Positions 19,901 through 28,506 of a stretch of DNA of 64,000 nt are shown here, in pieces. This DNA comes from Caryophanales bacterium (GTDB lineage: Bacteria; Bacillota_I; Bacilli_A; RF39; UBA660). The stretch is taken from NCBI GenBank assembly GCA_016290885.1, contig JAEEVN010000001.1:124001-188000 (forward strand), in the 5' to 3' direction. How positions within the stretch are numbered: the stretch's first letter is position 1; every line of letters starts with the position of its first letter. Both the position numbers and the translations under genes were made by a program. The notes below the pieces were generated by a model. The model did no database searches, was not told the origin of the DNA, and worked only from the letters and a program-made list of their open reading frames with translations.

Positions 19901-22900
19901 TGCGTTTATATACATGAATGTATATAAATTATTTAATGTTCCAACATTTGTACCATTAGTATTTAATTCACCCATATTATAAATACTAGAAATCTCTGCA
20001 CCTGTTGTATTTGTGGTACCAAAGTTCAAAATTGTAGGTGCTGTAGCAGATGTAATAGTAGAAGTCTTTCCATCTTCTTCTATGATATTAAGATCTCCAC
20101 CAAAGTTACGAATCGCATTAACTTCTGTCACAGTATTATATATATTAAGTTCTGTATCAGCAAAGTTGTATGAAATAGGATCATATCCTCCACCATACTT
20201 ATATGTATTATTTTGATAGATATCATTAAATCCTACACCATCATATAATGATGCTTTACCAAAGTTTGTTATTTGTCCTGTTAATGTAGACCCATCATCT
20301 ACTCTTACAATACCTTTATTATAGATAACACCATCGTTTCTATCATACCATCCAGTATAACCACTTTGTGTCGCTTCCTTTATACGATAACTATATTGAT
20401 TATTATATAAAGATTGAGATAAATAATTATCATAACCATTACTTACTGAAACAGTATTACAACTATCTGTTAAGCTAATACTTGATGAATGAAGATCTAG
20501 TGATGCATCATCATTAACCATAATACCTGTACCATTTTGTCCAGTAATCTCTATGTTACTTAATTCATAGGTACCTGCATTATATCTTATTCCTGTTGCA
20601 CCATATTCTCTTTGATTTGAACAAGATGAAGAATTTAATGTGATTTTTAAATTACCATTGTTTATTAAGTTTCCGCCTTCATTAACAATACCTGTACTAT
20701 TAGCAGCATATACATTAATAACTGGATCTGCTTCTGCGATTAATGTTCCTTCATTATGAATACCTTCTGATGAATTAACATCAAATATTACATTCTTTAT
20801 TGTTAATGTTGAATCTTTTCTATTTCTAATAATACCTGTACCACTATCATTTGTCATTATTGATTTAGCACCAAGTATTGGTTCAGTTTTAATGTTATAT
20901 GTTTTTTCTAGATTGTTTTTCATTTCTGCATATTCATCACCAATTATGCAAGAAATTTTAGCATATCCATCACCAGTATTACCTGTCATAGTTGATGTGC
21001 CATCATGAGTAGGAATACTTTGATTTCCAGCGATAGTTGTTCCTGTAGTGAATACGTGGTTAGTAACTTCATATGCATCTACTATTGTTGCATTAGGAGT
21101 ATATACATATCCAGAGCCTCCACCGCCTCCACGGTCATCGTCTCCGGAACTATCTGGTGTAGCACCACCGCCACCGAACCAGCCGCCGCCTCCGGCACCG
21201 CCGTATCCACCAGATTCAGATATTCCAGGTCCACCTTTACCAAAACTTCCTCCAGTTCCAGGTGATGTTTGTGTTGCACCAGTTCCTCCTGTACCATAGT
21301 TTTCAGTTGCAGAAAGTCCAGATGTTCCACCACCTGCTTTACCAGGTTTACTTGAAGCTCCATCAGAACCTCCACCACCTGCAACAATAATTCTATTTAA
21401 TAGTGAATCTCCTTCAACTCTCATATCAGTAGCTCCACCACCACCGTTATAAGATGTCCTTGATCCTCCTCCGTTGAATCCTCCGCTAGAACCTCCAGTA
21501 TTACCAGAGCCTCCAACGTATACATAAACTGTTTCACCTTCTTGAAGTTCAATTATACCTTGTGAGTAACCACCTTTACCACCGTTATTAGCGTTACTTC
21601 TATAGCCACCTTGAGCTCCCCAAACTTCAAGTTTATATAAACCTGTTTCTGGAACTACAAATGTTTGTACATCTCCAGTATAATCAAATTCATAAATATC
21701 AGATGCATCAATATTATTTATATCAATGCCAAATTCGTCAGCATATTCTAATATATGATCTAACTTATATTCATCACTTGGTCCTGTACATCCATCGCAT
21801 GTACCAACATATTCTTGATACTCAGCTAAATCACTATCATATGATGCTAATGATCTTTCGTATTTTGTATCAACAACTGTTAAATCTCCAAAGTTTTCAA
21901 TAACATAATCTTCATTAGAAGTTAAACTATATCCATTTAAGTCAAGTACAACTTCCTCACTATTTTCAACGATTAATTTATTAGGTGTATTTACGTTTCT
22001 AAGTAATTGAACTGTATCTACTTGCGTATTAAATTCTCTAACAACTTCTGGATTATGATAATCATTTGTTGCATTTTCTCCATTCATTTCTTTTAATCTT
22101 ATTGAAGTTTGTGCTTGTGAATCGTACTCTTTTCTTGTTGCGAATTGAACATAATTTATTTTCCCTGCTTTTAATGTGAAACTAGTGCTGCTTTCAGTAA
22201 TATGCGTATAATTCTTAACTGGATCTCCACCATAAATGCTTGCTAAAGTATTTACATCAAGAGCTACTTTAGATTCATCATCACTATAAGAATAATAATC
22301 ATAATAACTGGTTCCCATACGTTCTAACACATACACTTTATCTGATGAAGAATTTGTTAAATCTATTACAAATTTCTTTATTGCAATATCTCCACCATTA
22401 GGGTTTAATCCTGTATACCATCCAGTTTCTTCATTATATTCAAACCCATAAACATCAGAATTAGAATGAATAATTGGCTCTCCTGCATTTCTCTTTCTAA
22501 TTATTGAACTTTCTTCTCTATCATTAGTAAGATCTACATTACCTACTAATACATCATTGCCACCCATAGAGAACACTGTTTCTTCAATAGGTGTTAATTT
22601 TATATATTTCATAGATGGTCCATAATCAAGAGTATCAGATGCATACAAATCATTATATGTCATGCTTCGTCTCATTTTTTGGAATGCTGCAGAGTGTAAA
22701 TAATATACTTTACCTTTTTCTAAAATTATACCATTGCCAGAGTATCCACCAGCAAACACTCTATATGTAAGTAATTTATCTCTGTTATTAAATAAATCTG
22801 TATAAGTAAGTCCTCTATTATTGCTTGTAATATATGAAATCGGTATAGTATATCCATAAGTATTATCTTGTTCATATGTTAAAATTTGATTTTTATCATA

Positions 22901-25900
22901 GTTTGTTAAATCTATTCTAAAGAATGAATCTAAGAATTTATTTTCTTGTACATAAGAATTTGCATTACTTGTTAATACGCCTTCCGGAGTATAGTTACCA
23001 AATATCCAATTTCTTAGATTTGCCTCTTCATATCCCGTATCTATTCCGTTGTAATTTGTACCATACACATTGCTAAGTTTAACCGTACGAACTGCATTGA
23101 ATATTGTATTTGAGTATTCTTCTGCTACATTGTCACTGCTTGAAAGGTTAAATACTACTTTATATTCATGTCCACCTTCAAGAGTATATCCAAATGTGTT
23201 TGTTGGTTGTTGTATAGTGGAATCATATGACCATCCGCCTTTTTTTGGAAGTCTTAACCATTCTTCTCTTCCGCTATATAAACTAACACGTTTTTGGAAA
23301 ACTTCAAAACAGCTTGTACATGTAGGTTCATTATATCCATAAATATTTTCAAAGTGATCAGGTCCAAATTTACTACCAGATGCCCTAATACCATATTTAT
23401 GTATAAAGTCAAATGCTACATATAAACCAATTGGATCATTTGTTAAATCAATTGTTGCAGTTGTTGCAACTGTTTGATTAGGGCCTGTGAAGTTTGTTGA
23501 TACATTTCCATTTGCATCAATAAAAACTCCACCATTAGAATTTTCAATAAATTGATCTAATAGATCATTATCAACATCATATGTTGCACCAATATTTACA
23601 TTTGTAGCTTCTTCGGTTACTTTAACAACATCTAATGATTTAATTATTAATTGGTCACTACATCCAGCAGCTTCAAATTCTTCTCTACTTGGGAAATCTT
23701 CAGGATTTAGAACTGTCTTTTTATAAGTGAATTTTATGTAATACTTTTGTCCACCTTGTATTGTAGCTTGTGATGTTAAAGTATTTGTTACAAATCCACC
23801 GTAATATCCATTTCCATAGTTTACACCATTATAAACATCAACATAGTCTTCTGAACTACTTGAAGAAAATGAACCTAATGAAGTTCCATATGTAAGTCTA
23901 GTATCTGGTCCTACATATATAGTTGAACTTGAGTATATTGATTGGCTCCAGTTTCTGTTATAACCATAACTTTCCATACTTATATCAGCTACTACGTTAT
24001 AAGTACCTTCTTTATCAGTTAAGTCTACTTCTATATATCCTACTGCTGTACTTGATTCTGGATTATATTGATTGCTTGATCTAATAGTTTTATCTGTTGG
24101 GTCATAATAGAATCCATATGTAATTATATCTACGTCAGATTGTGGTTCAATATGTCGTGTATTTATATCGGAATCAGCTAAAGTCATGTTAGTGATAGTC
24201 ATTTCTCCCCAATAGTTATCTGGATCAAGTGAATGTTCTAAAGAAATATAATATATTTCTCCTTTTGGAAGTACAAATTCTGTATTTGTATAATCACGAC
24301 GATATGGTTTGATTTCATCACCTAATTCATCACGAAGATAATCATTATATTTAAATGCTTTTATATTAGCAGGTTTTTGATCATCAGAATATGTATAATT
24401 AAATTCCCTTTCGAAGACATTTTCTTGATAAATAGGTATATTATATTCTATGTTTAATACTTTATCATTTTCTTCATTTGTTAAGTCAATTACTAAATAT
24501 GATTTTGCGTGATCTCTACGAGTAGGGCCACAATGAGAAACTAATGTATTAGTATTAGCATCATATTCAAAAATATATTTACCATTTGGCTCCGCAGTTT
24601 GCATTAAATTATATGTATTTTGACTTGGCGAAAGTGTTGTTGTTCCTCTATTAGCTGCATCCATTGCACTTCCTAATTTAGAATAATAAACTGATTCATT
24701 TATTCTTGCTTCTGGAGAAACTAGTATATTTAGAGTTACAACTTGGTAATCTCTTTCATTTTCTGTAGTAGAATTTGATACAGAAGTATAAGAATATTCT
24801 GTTCCTGTAACTTTGCCATTAACTGCTCCAAGGCCTGGAACTTGACTTAATGGTGCTACTATTTTTCCATCGAACATAGTAAAGTATGCATTGTTTTCAG
24901 ATTTTACACCAACTGTTTCACCATAAATATATGGTTTTGTAGTTGATACTAATGAGCTTGATACTTGTCTATCAGAGTATCCTTCACCCATTGTAAAGTG
25001 TGCTCCTGTTTTATTTAATAATGCAACTCCATTAGTATTAACAAGTTTACCTGGTTCTAATCCTTCTGCTGTACTTTCTATTAATGTGAATTCACCATTA
25101 TTCTTAATTGTATATTCTTCTGATACACCAGATACAACTTTACCGTTTAAATCTAATGTTAAGTTTTGTCCTTCTAATACTTGTACACTTTCATTAGTAC
25201 CTGTTACCATTTGAATTGTACATTGTACATTTTTACAATCATATAAATCTTCATAATCGAACGCTTCTGCTAATGATTCAAAGTTAATATATTTATCTTC
25301 TTTTGGAGTAATTACTGCTCCTGTATTTTCATCAACTGTATCAGTAAATAAACTATTATTGTAACCAATTAATCTAGCTACTATTCTAGGTGTAGTTGTT
25401 GTTACTTCTAGTTCTTCACTCCATACAGAGTTTCCAGCTTTATCGAATGCCCTTATCTTGAATGTATATGTTGTTGAATCAGATAATCCTGTTACAGTAT
25501 AAGTATTAGTTCTTTCTGAAGGTAAATTACTTCTACAAGTTTCATATCCTTCATATGTTGTTTCATTGTAACATTCAAATCTCTTTTCACCAACTTTAAC
25601 ATTGTCTTGATATACTTCATAATAATTAATTCCTGATTCATTATCTTGTACACCAACATTTAATGTTACTGTATTTCTGTTTGCAGTATTTTCACTAAAT
25701 ACTGTTATAGTAGGATTTAATTTATCTATATTAACTATTTCATGTACTGTTACTAAACTATCAGCATCGCTCTTAACACCTTTTGCAATAATTGAAGTGT
25801 TTTCGCTTATAGCAAATGGAGCTGAATATGTATCATAGTTAGTTGCACTTGTTCTATATAAATAACTATATCCTGTATTATCTACTAATGATTCATTATC

Positions 25901-28408
25901 ACTAAGTGTTACTGTTACATCTTGGTTAGTCCACATAGTTGGTGTATGACTAACAACTGGTGGTAATATTTCTTCGTAGCTTGAATATAAATCTGTTTCT
26001 TTTACTATTAATGTTTCAAAATTAAACACACCATCGTTTTCATCTAACCAATTTTTAAATACATGATGTTCTTTAGTTGGATTTGCTATTGGAGTAACAG
26101 TATGTTTATATTGAACGCTTACTGTAGTTACATTATTGTCATCATGGAAATGTACTGGATAAGAATTTATTGTATATTTTGAAATTAAAGTTAAATTTGA
26201 TTTAACTGGTGTTTCAAAATTGTATGTTGTTCCATCTTCTTTTGTCCATTCTTTAAATGTATAGCCAGTATGTTCTGGACTAGTAGTTGGTCTTGATACT
26301 GTATTGCCCCAATCAACAGTTTCAACATCACCATATTGAGTATCAGTTAATAATTCTGGATCTCTATCAATAAATGTTACTGTATATCTATTAATATCAT
26401 AAATAGCATATACTGTTTTAGTTTCAATTATTGGAGTATTAAAATCAAAACAATTGGTTCTATCTTCAGACCAACATCTAAATGTATGTCCATCTTTTCC
26501 TCTGCTGTCTATTGGATCTACTGTATTTCCATAAGGTATATTATCTACAGTTGTTGTTACATTTTCATCATTAAATATTACTGCATTAGTAAGCATTTCA
26601 TGTTTTGGATATAAATCTACATCCCCAGTAACTGGAGTATTGAAATCATAGCAATTATTTTTATCTTTAGTCCAACATATGAATGTATATCCTGTTTCAT
26701 CAAATGTAGGAGCTTCCGTAGCATCTATTAATTTCTTATATTCTACTTCAATAGATTTTTCTTTGATATCTTGATAATCATAGAAATTAACATCAAATTT
26801 TTTAATTGTATAGCAACTAATTAATTTTAAATCTTCATTTACTGGTAAGTTGAAATTATATTCATTGAAATCAACTGTACACCAATAATCAAAATCATAA
26901 CCTGTATGATCAGGATGATCATTTGGTTCGTCAACTGGATCTCCACCATTAACTTCTTTAGTAGTATATGGATCTTCATCTCCAGTTTCAGGATCTTTGT
27001 CATAAAAATCTACTCTATATTTTTGTCCTGTTTTTCCATATAGAATTAAATCTTTAGTTACTATGTTGTTGAAGTTATATGCATTTGTAAATTCACTATC
27101 TGTATACCAACCTCCAAAGTTATCTACTGGATCAGTAGGTCTTACAGTTTGTTCACCTTCAAGTACATCCTCTTCTCTATATACGTTTCCATCAACTATA
27201 TAAACAACATGTTCATATATTTCTCCTAAAGCATTTACTCTATTTAGATAAGTTCTTGCTTCATTTGTATTTTTAATTCTTAATACAAGAACATCTTCAA
27301 TTTTTTGTCCTGGTTTTAATGTTATACCTTCTAAGTTTCTATCATAGATATAACCATTCTTTAATTCAAATCCATCGTTGTCTTTTTCATTAAATTCCAT
27401 AAAATCTGGAAGTTCATCTTTTATAGCAGAAACAATTCCTTCTTTTTCTCCTTTGTTTTCTACTACAATTTTGTAATAAACTTTTCCAGAGAAACTATTT
27501 AATCTTACTATAGGTAATGATACTATACTTGCATTATCATAAGTTTTTAAAATAGGAGTATTTAAATTAATAGCATCTACTTTTGTTATATATTTATGAA
27601 CTTTTAAATCAAATGGATATATTCTTTCAGTTCTTAAATCTAGAACTGTATCTCCATTTGCTTCTATAGTTGTTTCTACATTGTTATATATTTCTTCATT
27701 TATTTTGACAATATAATTATCTTCAGGAAGATCTCCAAGCATATATTCACCATTTTGATTAGTATATGCTTCCTTTATCATTTTTTTATTTTTATAAATT
27801 GATACAAGTATATTTGGAATTGCTTCACCTTTTTCATTTCTAACAATTCCTCTTACGTTATTAGTACTTACTTCAATAGGATTAGTATAAACATCGGTAT
27901 AGTCTTCTGCGGTAGTTTCTTTAATTTTAAAAGTAGGATTTACTTTATAACCGTTTGGAGCACCATTAATAGTTAATGCTACATTTGTAGTTATTTCTGT
28001 ATTACCTGGAACATCGCTTATTACTATTTCTATTTTTCTATCATTCTCAGATAATGTACTAGTAATATTATTTCCAGTTAATCTCTTAAATGAAGCATAA
28101 CCATTATCCGCATCCAAAGTACCAGTAATGATTACGTCTCTTCTCTCACTAGATGCTGATAAAGTATATTTTAATTCATACTTAACTTCATCATATCCTT
28201 TACTGACAACTGGTCCTTCGCCTACAGCATCTAAAACATTAGCATTTAATTTTGTATTAATGTTTGATAAATAGACATCCTTTACTTTTATTTTTCCCTT
28301 TAACTTATCAAGATTACCAATTCTTAATAATCCGATTAATGCTGCCACTACAAAAACAAGTAATATTCCAGCAGCATATTTCTTAATTCTTAAACTATTT
28401 TTTTTCAT
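13958..28408 (-). CDS. Giant multidomain surface protein, 4816 residues
   Basis: An intact frame of 4816 codons. Residues 9-28 are a signal or membrane segment. Then come a Cna-B/carboxypeptidase-regulatory-like domain (about 184-240), a DUF11-like region (270-400), InlB-type B-repeats (about 415-812), an FN3-like domain (900-1006), a beta-helix stretch (1040-1265), five IDLTN repeats (1275-2115), an ALK/LTK-like glycine-rich domain (2241-2487), beta-helix repeats to about 4640 with many 'NNGTLTI' and 'DLNG' turns, a SpaA-like domain (4660-4753), and a C-terminal membrane segment with basic tail. Beta-helix modules open with patterns such as TPYKSLQTAISEA. There is no LPXTG. It is probably an adhesin or cell-surface fibre. 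RBS AGGAGAACGG. The genes just upstream encode two membrane proteins that may work with it (inference). Confidence 0.9.
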   Translation of the reverse strand: MKKNSLRIKKYAAGILLVFVVAALIGLLRIGNLDKLKGKIKVKDVYLSNINTKLNANVLDAVGEGPVVSKGYDEVKYELKYTLSASSERRDVIITGTLDADNGYASFKRLTGNNITSTLSENDRKIEIVISDVPGNTEITTNVALTINGAPNGYKVNPTFKIKETTAEDYTDVYTNPIEVSTNNVRGIVRNEKGEAIPNILVSIYKNKKMIKEAYTNQNGEYMLGDLPEDNYIVKINEEIYNNVETTIEANGDTVLDLRTERIYPFDLKVHKYITKVDAINLNTPILKTYDNASIVSLPIVRLNSFSGKVYYKIVVENKGEKEGIVSAIKDELPDFMEFNEKDNDGFELKNGYIYDRNLEGITLKPGQKIEDVLVLRIKNTNEARTYLNRVNALGEIYEHVVYIVDGNVYREEDVLEGEQTVRPTDPVDNFGGWYTDSEFTNAYNFNNIVTKDLILYGKTGQKYRVDFYDKDPETGDEDPYTTKEVNGGDPVDEPNDHPDHTGYDFDYWCTVDFNEYNFNLPVNEDLKLISCYTIKKFDVNFYDYQDIKEKSIEVEYKKLIDATEAPTFDETGYTFICWTKDKNNCYDFNTPVTGDVDLYPKHEMLTNAVIFNDENVTTTVDNIPYGNTVDPIDSRGKDGHTFRCWSEDRTNCFDFNTPIIETKTVYAIYDINRYTVTFIDRDPELLTDTQYGDVETVDWGNTVSRPTTSPEHTGYTFKEWTKEDGTTYNFETPVKSNLTLISKYTINSYPVHFHDDNNVTTVSVQYKHTVTPIANPTKEHHVFKNWLDENDGVFNFETLIVKETDLYSSYEEILPPVVSHTPTMWTNQDVTVTLSDNESLVDNTGYSYLYRTSATNYDTYSAPFAISENTSIIAKGVKSDADSLVTVHEIVNIDKLNPTITVFSENTANRNTVTLNVGVQDNESGINYYEVYQDNVKVGEKRFECYNETTYEGYETCRSNLPSERTNTYTVTGLSDSTTYTFKIRAFDKAGNSVWSEELEVTTTTPRIVARLIGYNNSLFTDTVDENTGAVITPKEDKYINFESLAEAFDYEDLYDCKNVQCTIQMVTGTNESVQVLEGQNLTLDLNGKVVSGVSEEYTIKNNGEFTLIESTAEGLEPGKLVNTNGVALLNKTGAHFTMGEGYSDRQVSSSLVSTTKPYIYGETVGVKSENNAYFTMFDGKIVAPLSQVPGLGAVNGKVTGTEYSYTSVSNSTTENERDYQVVTLNILVSPEARINESVYYSKLGSAMDAANRGTTTLSPSQNTYNLMQTAEPNGKYIFEYDANTNTLVSHCGPTRRDHAKSYLVIDLTNEENDKVLNIEYNIPIYQENVFEREFNYTYSDDQKPANIKAFKYNDYLRDELGDEIKPYRRDYTNTEFVLPKGEIYYISLEHSLDPDNYWGEMTITNMTLADSDINTRHIEPQSDVDIITYGFYYDPTDKTIRSSNQYNPESSTAVGYIEVDLTDKEGTYNVVADISMESYGYNRNWSQSIYSSSTIYVGPDTRLTYGTSLGSFSSSSSEDYVDVYNGVNYGNGYYGGFVTNTLTSQATIQGGQKYYIKFTYKKTVLNPEDFPSREEFEAAGCSDQLIIKSLDVVKVTEEATNVNIGATYDVDNDLLDQFIENSNGGVFIDANGNVSTNFTGPNQTVATTATIDLTNDPIGLYVAFDFIHKYGIRASGSKFGPDHFENIYGYNEPTCTSCFEVFQKRVSLYSGREEWLRLPKKGGWSYDSTIQQPTNTFGYTLEGGHEYKVVFNLSSSDNVAEEYSNTIFNAVRTVKLSNVYGTNYNGIDTGYEEANLRNWIFGNYTPEGVLTSNANSYVQENKFLDSFFRIDLTNYDKNQILTYEQDNTYGYTIPISYITSNNRGLTYTDLFNNRDKLLTYRVFAGGYSGNGIILEKGKVYYLHSAAFQKMRRSMTYNDLYASDTLDYGPSMKYIKLTPIEETVFSMGGNDVLVGNVDLTNDREESSIIRKRNAGEPIIHSNSDVYGFEYNEETGWYTGLNPNGGDIAIKKFVIDLTNSSSDKVYVLERMGTSYYDYYSYSDDESKVALDVNTLASIYGGDPVKNYTHITESSTSFTLKAGKINYVQFATRKEYDSQAQTSIRLKEMNGENATNDYHNPEVVREFNTQVDTVQLLRNVNTPNKLIVENSEEVVLDLNGYSLTSNEDYVIENFGDLTVVDTKYERSLASYDSDLAEYQEYVGTCDGCTGPSDEYKLDHILEYADEFGIDINNIDASDIYEFDYTGDVQTFVVPETGLYKLEVWGAQGGYRSNANNGGKGGYSQGIIELQEGETVYVYVGGSGNTGGSSGGFNGGGSRTSYNGGGGATDMRVEGDSLLNRIIVAGGGGSDGASSKPGKAGGGTSGLSATENYGTGGTGATQTSPGTGGSFGKGGPGISESGGYGGAGGGGWFGGGGATPDSSGDDDRGGGGGSGYVYTPNATIVDAYEVTNHVFTTGTTIAGNQSIPTHDGTSTMTGNTGDGYAKISCIIGDEYAEMKNNLEKTYNIKTEPILGAKSIMTNDSGTGIIRNRKDSTLTIKNVIFDVNSSEGIHNEGTLIAEADPVINVYAANSTGIVNEGGNLINNGNLKITLNSSSCSNQREYGATGIRYNAGTYELSNIEITGQNGTGIMVNDDASLDLHSSSISLTDSCNTVSVSNGYDNYLSQSLYNNQYSYRIKEATQSGYTGWYDRNDGVIYNKGIVRVDDGSTLTGQITNFGKASLYDGVGFNDIYQNNTYKYGGGYDPISYNFADTELNIYNTVTEVNAIRNFGGDLNIIEEDGKTSTITSATAPTILNFGTTNTTGAEISSIYNMGELNTNGTNVGTLNNLYTFMYINAGDTGHFGIAEGSTMITVKGTANIRGGSITGTALVNDATMVVDGTTVSTGIINRNDLTVKGDSVITGNNKPAIDNRPFTVYYWRRGQVTPRTAAYGYLKATVTIGDDDGDITNGPTITTTSNKYAITGNCNSHGTPTLDSIEFTFAQYERITHRNDWWGTVAADTNGRPVQVSGEYTNQQFTLLDEREYPMSSNNLCEVNYYDGSIQNASVTDMTDVMDIPINNIASGYDVLYDNSNSSGQISLASVDNSTRANLIDVNGTPYKSLQTAISEAPDNSVINISGNYDSANRVTVPEGKNLTINYAAGSKLNSYSKNGLINNNGTLTITGSGTDNIVGEFGYENNGTMTFNGTTNTNNVDNYFKQSNLIKNNSNLTIDNVSSSGLDIVSLGENNENKSTLTINDGTYNSNTIFGTNADITVTGGYFDTAENNNYYEIWKDENLSQTYATLKPLFTVNNSEVTISDFDANEDSRYSSIAQEQTLGVFEGSTLNLENSKFGGKSSRPTIYASMLSGNTINISGGQYDRLQFNLLEGGNTYNQTSGTVNGTLVLEGSGNKVTVTGGKINSSSSTGILMNNASGTTVTIGTKGDLIEGTSKLNVSKTNPEISGSTFGISATGTETSPNNLYFYDGVFKGSSNPIDMHVEEIEEGYDIAYRRDISPQEKYLDILPLILNYTTGVYYFDVQLAFDEANIGDKLIWVRDYTNFSDATSYVIQEGKVFELYFSYMKASDTPYFYQYQSIDPADRVPVTNEFIPYSGSETVPDNYTVGTSHVKINNVDTSDPDTGEKVEVPFIINNGIVSVYGASNYGSLSGEPIFESVSGARIITNNGTVDLNRVSAANIKALGTMFKNNENATMNIYQGYFETLQANVITNSGTINFVGDSNDTSDCNNPTYIKVNTTDSLEADYDYYVVKEKNDVHVLLTESIINNADATMNIDYLYFDGDYTFLAIVNNGTIDISDSTIEAIKDNDGAVGLIHDSVIRNNGTMTMDNTNVIAARGIDNNGTLTITGGTIDGRYPYSISNTGTLTATDTIIRGGGKGVTDNGGNTTLTNVDVVTKGETYHGTGGNNATLSGTFKTYGLEEAWYDFDYTVNRSCTNNAAVTTRISGSISGSFNGKYLINNGAIYVGDGKNLIIESGSIGFDDSLTRLAHFCGDYYYRVGDNLYRDSFCGQPYVHIYDITDEPTGSNRGLDYSVSAIEAQEATVTIKNGYIVPATNVRDYTYGLYARRSTITQESGYIDKVFIENTTQPVNLNVKDGSSASGNDMEDVSCQADFQGLNHYGGLVHLNTNRLCHFNDKEDGFTIFNPYSDGARYVLDNSANKVLNVTTDTPYTSIREAINNSSSGDKLRIFYSSSELLTDYDISVDKDLTIDLNGRFYDANLNVDSNATLTITDEAYLNDLTTTYGGIGSITNTSGTVVVNIGTIYKLNNASEFTLMDGNIKNATNTGTLYINGGTVDKATNAGTMAVNGATIIKATNNQTGSLSLVSGEIKEEIINIGSLTLDSESKIDTLYNKSSDTVTLSAGKIDIIRNVGSITIAGATVRYVGNAGYIVVNSGVITELNNNVDERNIYVASELKHTAVINGGTVNYAENDWKMTINNGTFRTVENCISSSGCYLTILGGQITSIKNDRGGYLTIGNKDGNVNTVSPLISNLGGYAITHKGNEFNFYDGKFVSNKPIVIDAQIDDVEENYVPYISTDYDEFGNLTGTYSMTLKGLGETDVKIACVEGICYNTVQEAIDASVRNYSEDYGCPEVKIGDQFYFSVELDADLVLDPQYTLTINLNYHNINDNGFVIPDNITLRNGSRNGENLQSSLSRFLANVFGTDNTSKDIIITKMEDGNALDTAKTYKLYRLENGTYAPLKVDSDGAGKYSIGKETENLKSIKGRIYINNLSTGEYMLKDNLDNELQFTVYEDGTLSSNVRENFTSEYGHMTASAVATLIVSIQTGQFRIIYPLIGLIVITLLIILLLNIKRKSIKETI
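14140..14435 (-). other. SpaA-like domain and C-terminal anchor region of the giant protein
   Basis: Residues about 4660-4753 read ITKMEDGNALDTAKTYKLY, then NLSTGEYMLKDN, the strand pattern of SpaA/Cna-B prealbumin-like domains. After it (encoded at 13958-14110) come SIQTGQ, a hydrophobic segment of about 21 residues and the tail NIKRKSIKETI. The layout is that of a sortase substrate, but the motif is not LPXTG. Confidence 0.6.
14470..20900 (-). repeat. Beta-helix repeat region of the giant protein
   Basis: Encodes about 2100 residues of short repeats built around 'NNGTLTI', 'GTVDLN' and 'INNGTLT' turns, typical of right-handed parallel beta-helix surface proteins. Module openings of the pectate-lyase type occur near 19060-19125 (TPYKSLQTAISEA), 17800-17880 (YYFDVQLAFDEANIGD), 15855-15925 (TPYTSIREAINNSSSGD) and 14680-14720 (YNTVQEAIDAS). 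Confidence 0.7.
20948..21688 (-). other. ALK/LTK-type glycine-rich domain of the giant protein
   Basis: Residues about 2241-2487. It opens with FDYTGDVQTFVVPETGLYKL and EVWGAQGG, then GGKGGYSQG, VYVYVGGSG, a GGFNGGGSR loop, GGGGATDMRV, a NRIIVAGGGGS strand, and long Gly-rich loops to TGDGYAKISC. This matches the order of the glycine-rich domain first named from the ALK and LTK receptors and found in many bacterial surface proteins. Confidence 0.75.
22070..24590 (-). repeat. Five tandem IDLTN repeats in the giant protein
   Basis: Five units of about 125-195 residues. Each begins with a stretch like YGFEYNEETGWY or FEYDANTNTL, then a strand ending in IDLTN or VDLTD, and closes with an L..G..YYI motif (LPKGEIYYISL, IQGGQKYYIKF, LEGGHEYKVVF, LEKGKVYYLHS, LKAGKINYVQF) followed by a hydrophobic strand. 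I do not recognise the domain; the closing motif suggests a beta-sandwich. Confidence 0.6.
25970..27166 (-). repeat. InlB-type B-repeat array in the giant protein
   Basis: About six divergent copies of the Listeria-Bacteroides (Flg_new) repeat, residues about 415-812. Each has a V.F.D strand, a GYTF..W or HTFRCWSED core, a YNF..PV or FDFNTPI turn and a DL.LY..Y end, for example HTGYTFKEWTKEDGT. Confidence 0.85.
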
Positions 28409-28437
28409 ACCGTTCTCCTATTATTTTATATATAATA

Positions 28438-28446
28438 ATTATATCA
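28438..28446 (-). promoter_or_regulatory. Extended -10 promoter of the giant protein gene
   Basis: TGATATAAT on the minus strand, about 30 bases before the ATG. Only a poor -35 (TAGTAT) lies 17 bases upstream. Confidence 0.5.
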
Positions 28447-28473
28447 TAACAGCCATATAAATACTATAAAAAA

Positions 28474-28506
28474 ATAAAAAAAATAATGACTTTTTTAGTC
28501 ATTATT
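28474..28506 (-). terminator. Terminator of the tandem propeller-like protein operon
   Basis: Stem AATAATGACT / AGTCATTATT (28482-28491, 28497-28506) and a long T-rich run on the minus strand. It separates the paralog pair from the giant gene. Confidence 0.85.

Noticed and set aside
14470..20900. CRISPR array or tandem DNA repeats in the AT-rich repeat region
   Set aside because: The repetition is at protein level (beta-helix turns) and diverged at DNA level; there are no equal-length repeats with unique spacers.
21005..21387. Overlapping plus-strand frames and a second minus-strand frame over the glycine-rich region (Pro-rich or Ser-rich products)
   Set aside because: They are shadow frames of the GGN-rich coding stretch, with low-complexity products, no ribosome binding sites and no family resemblance.
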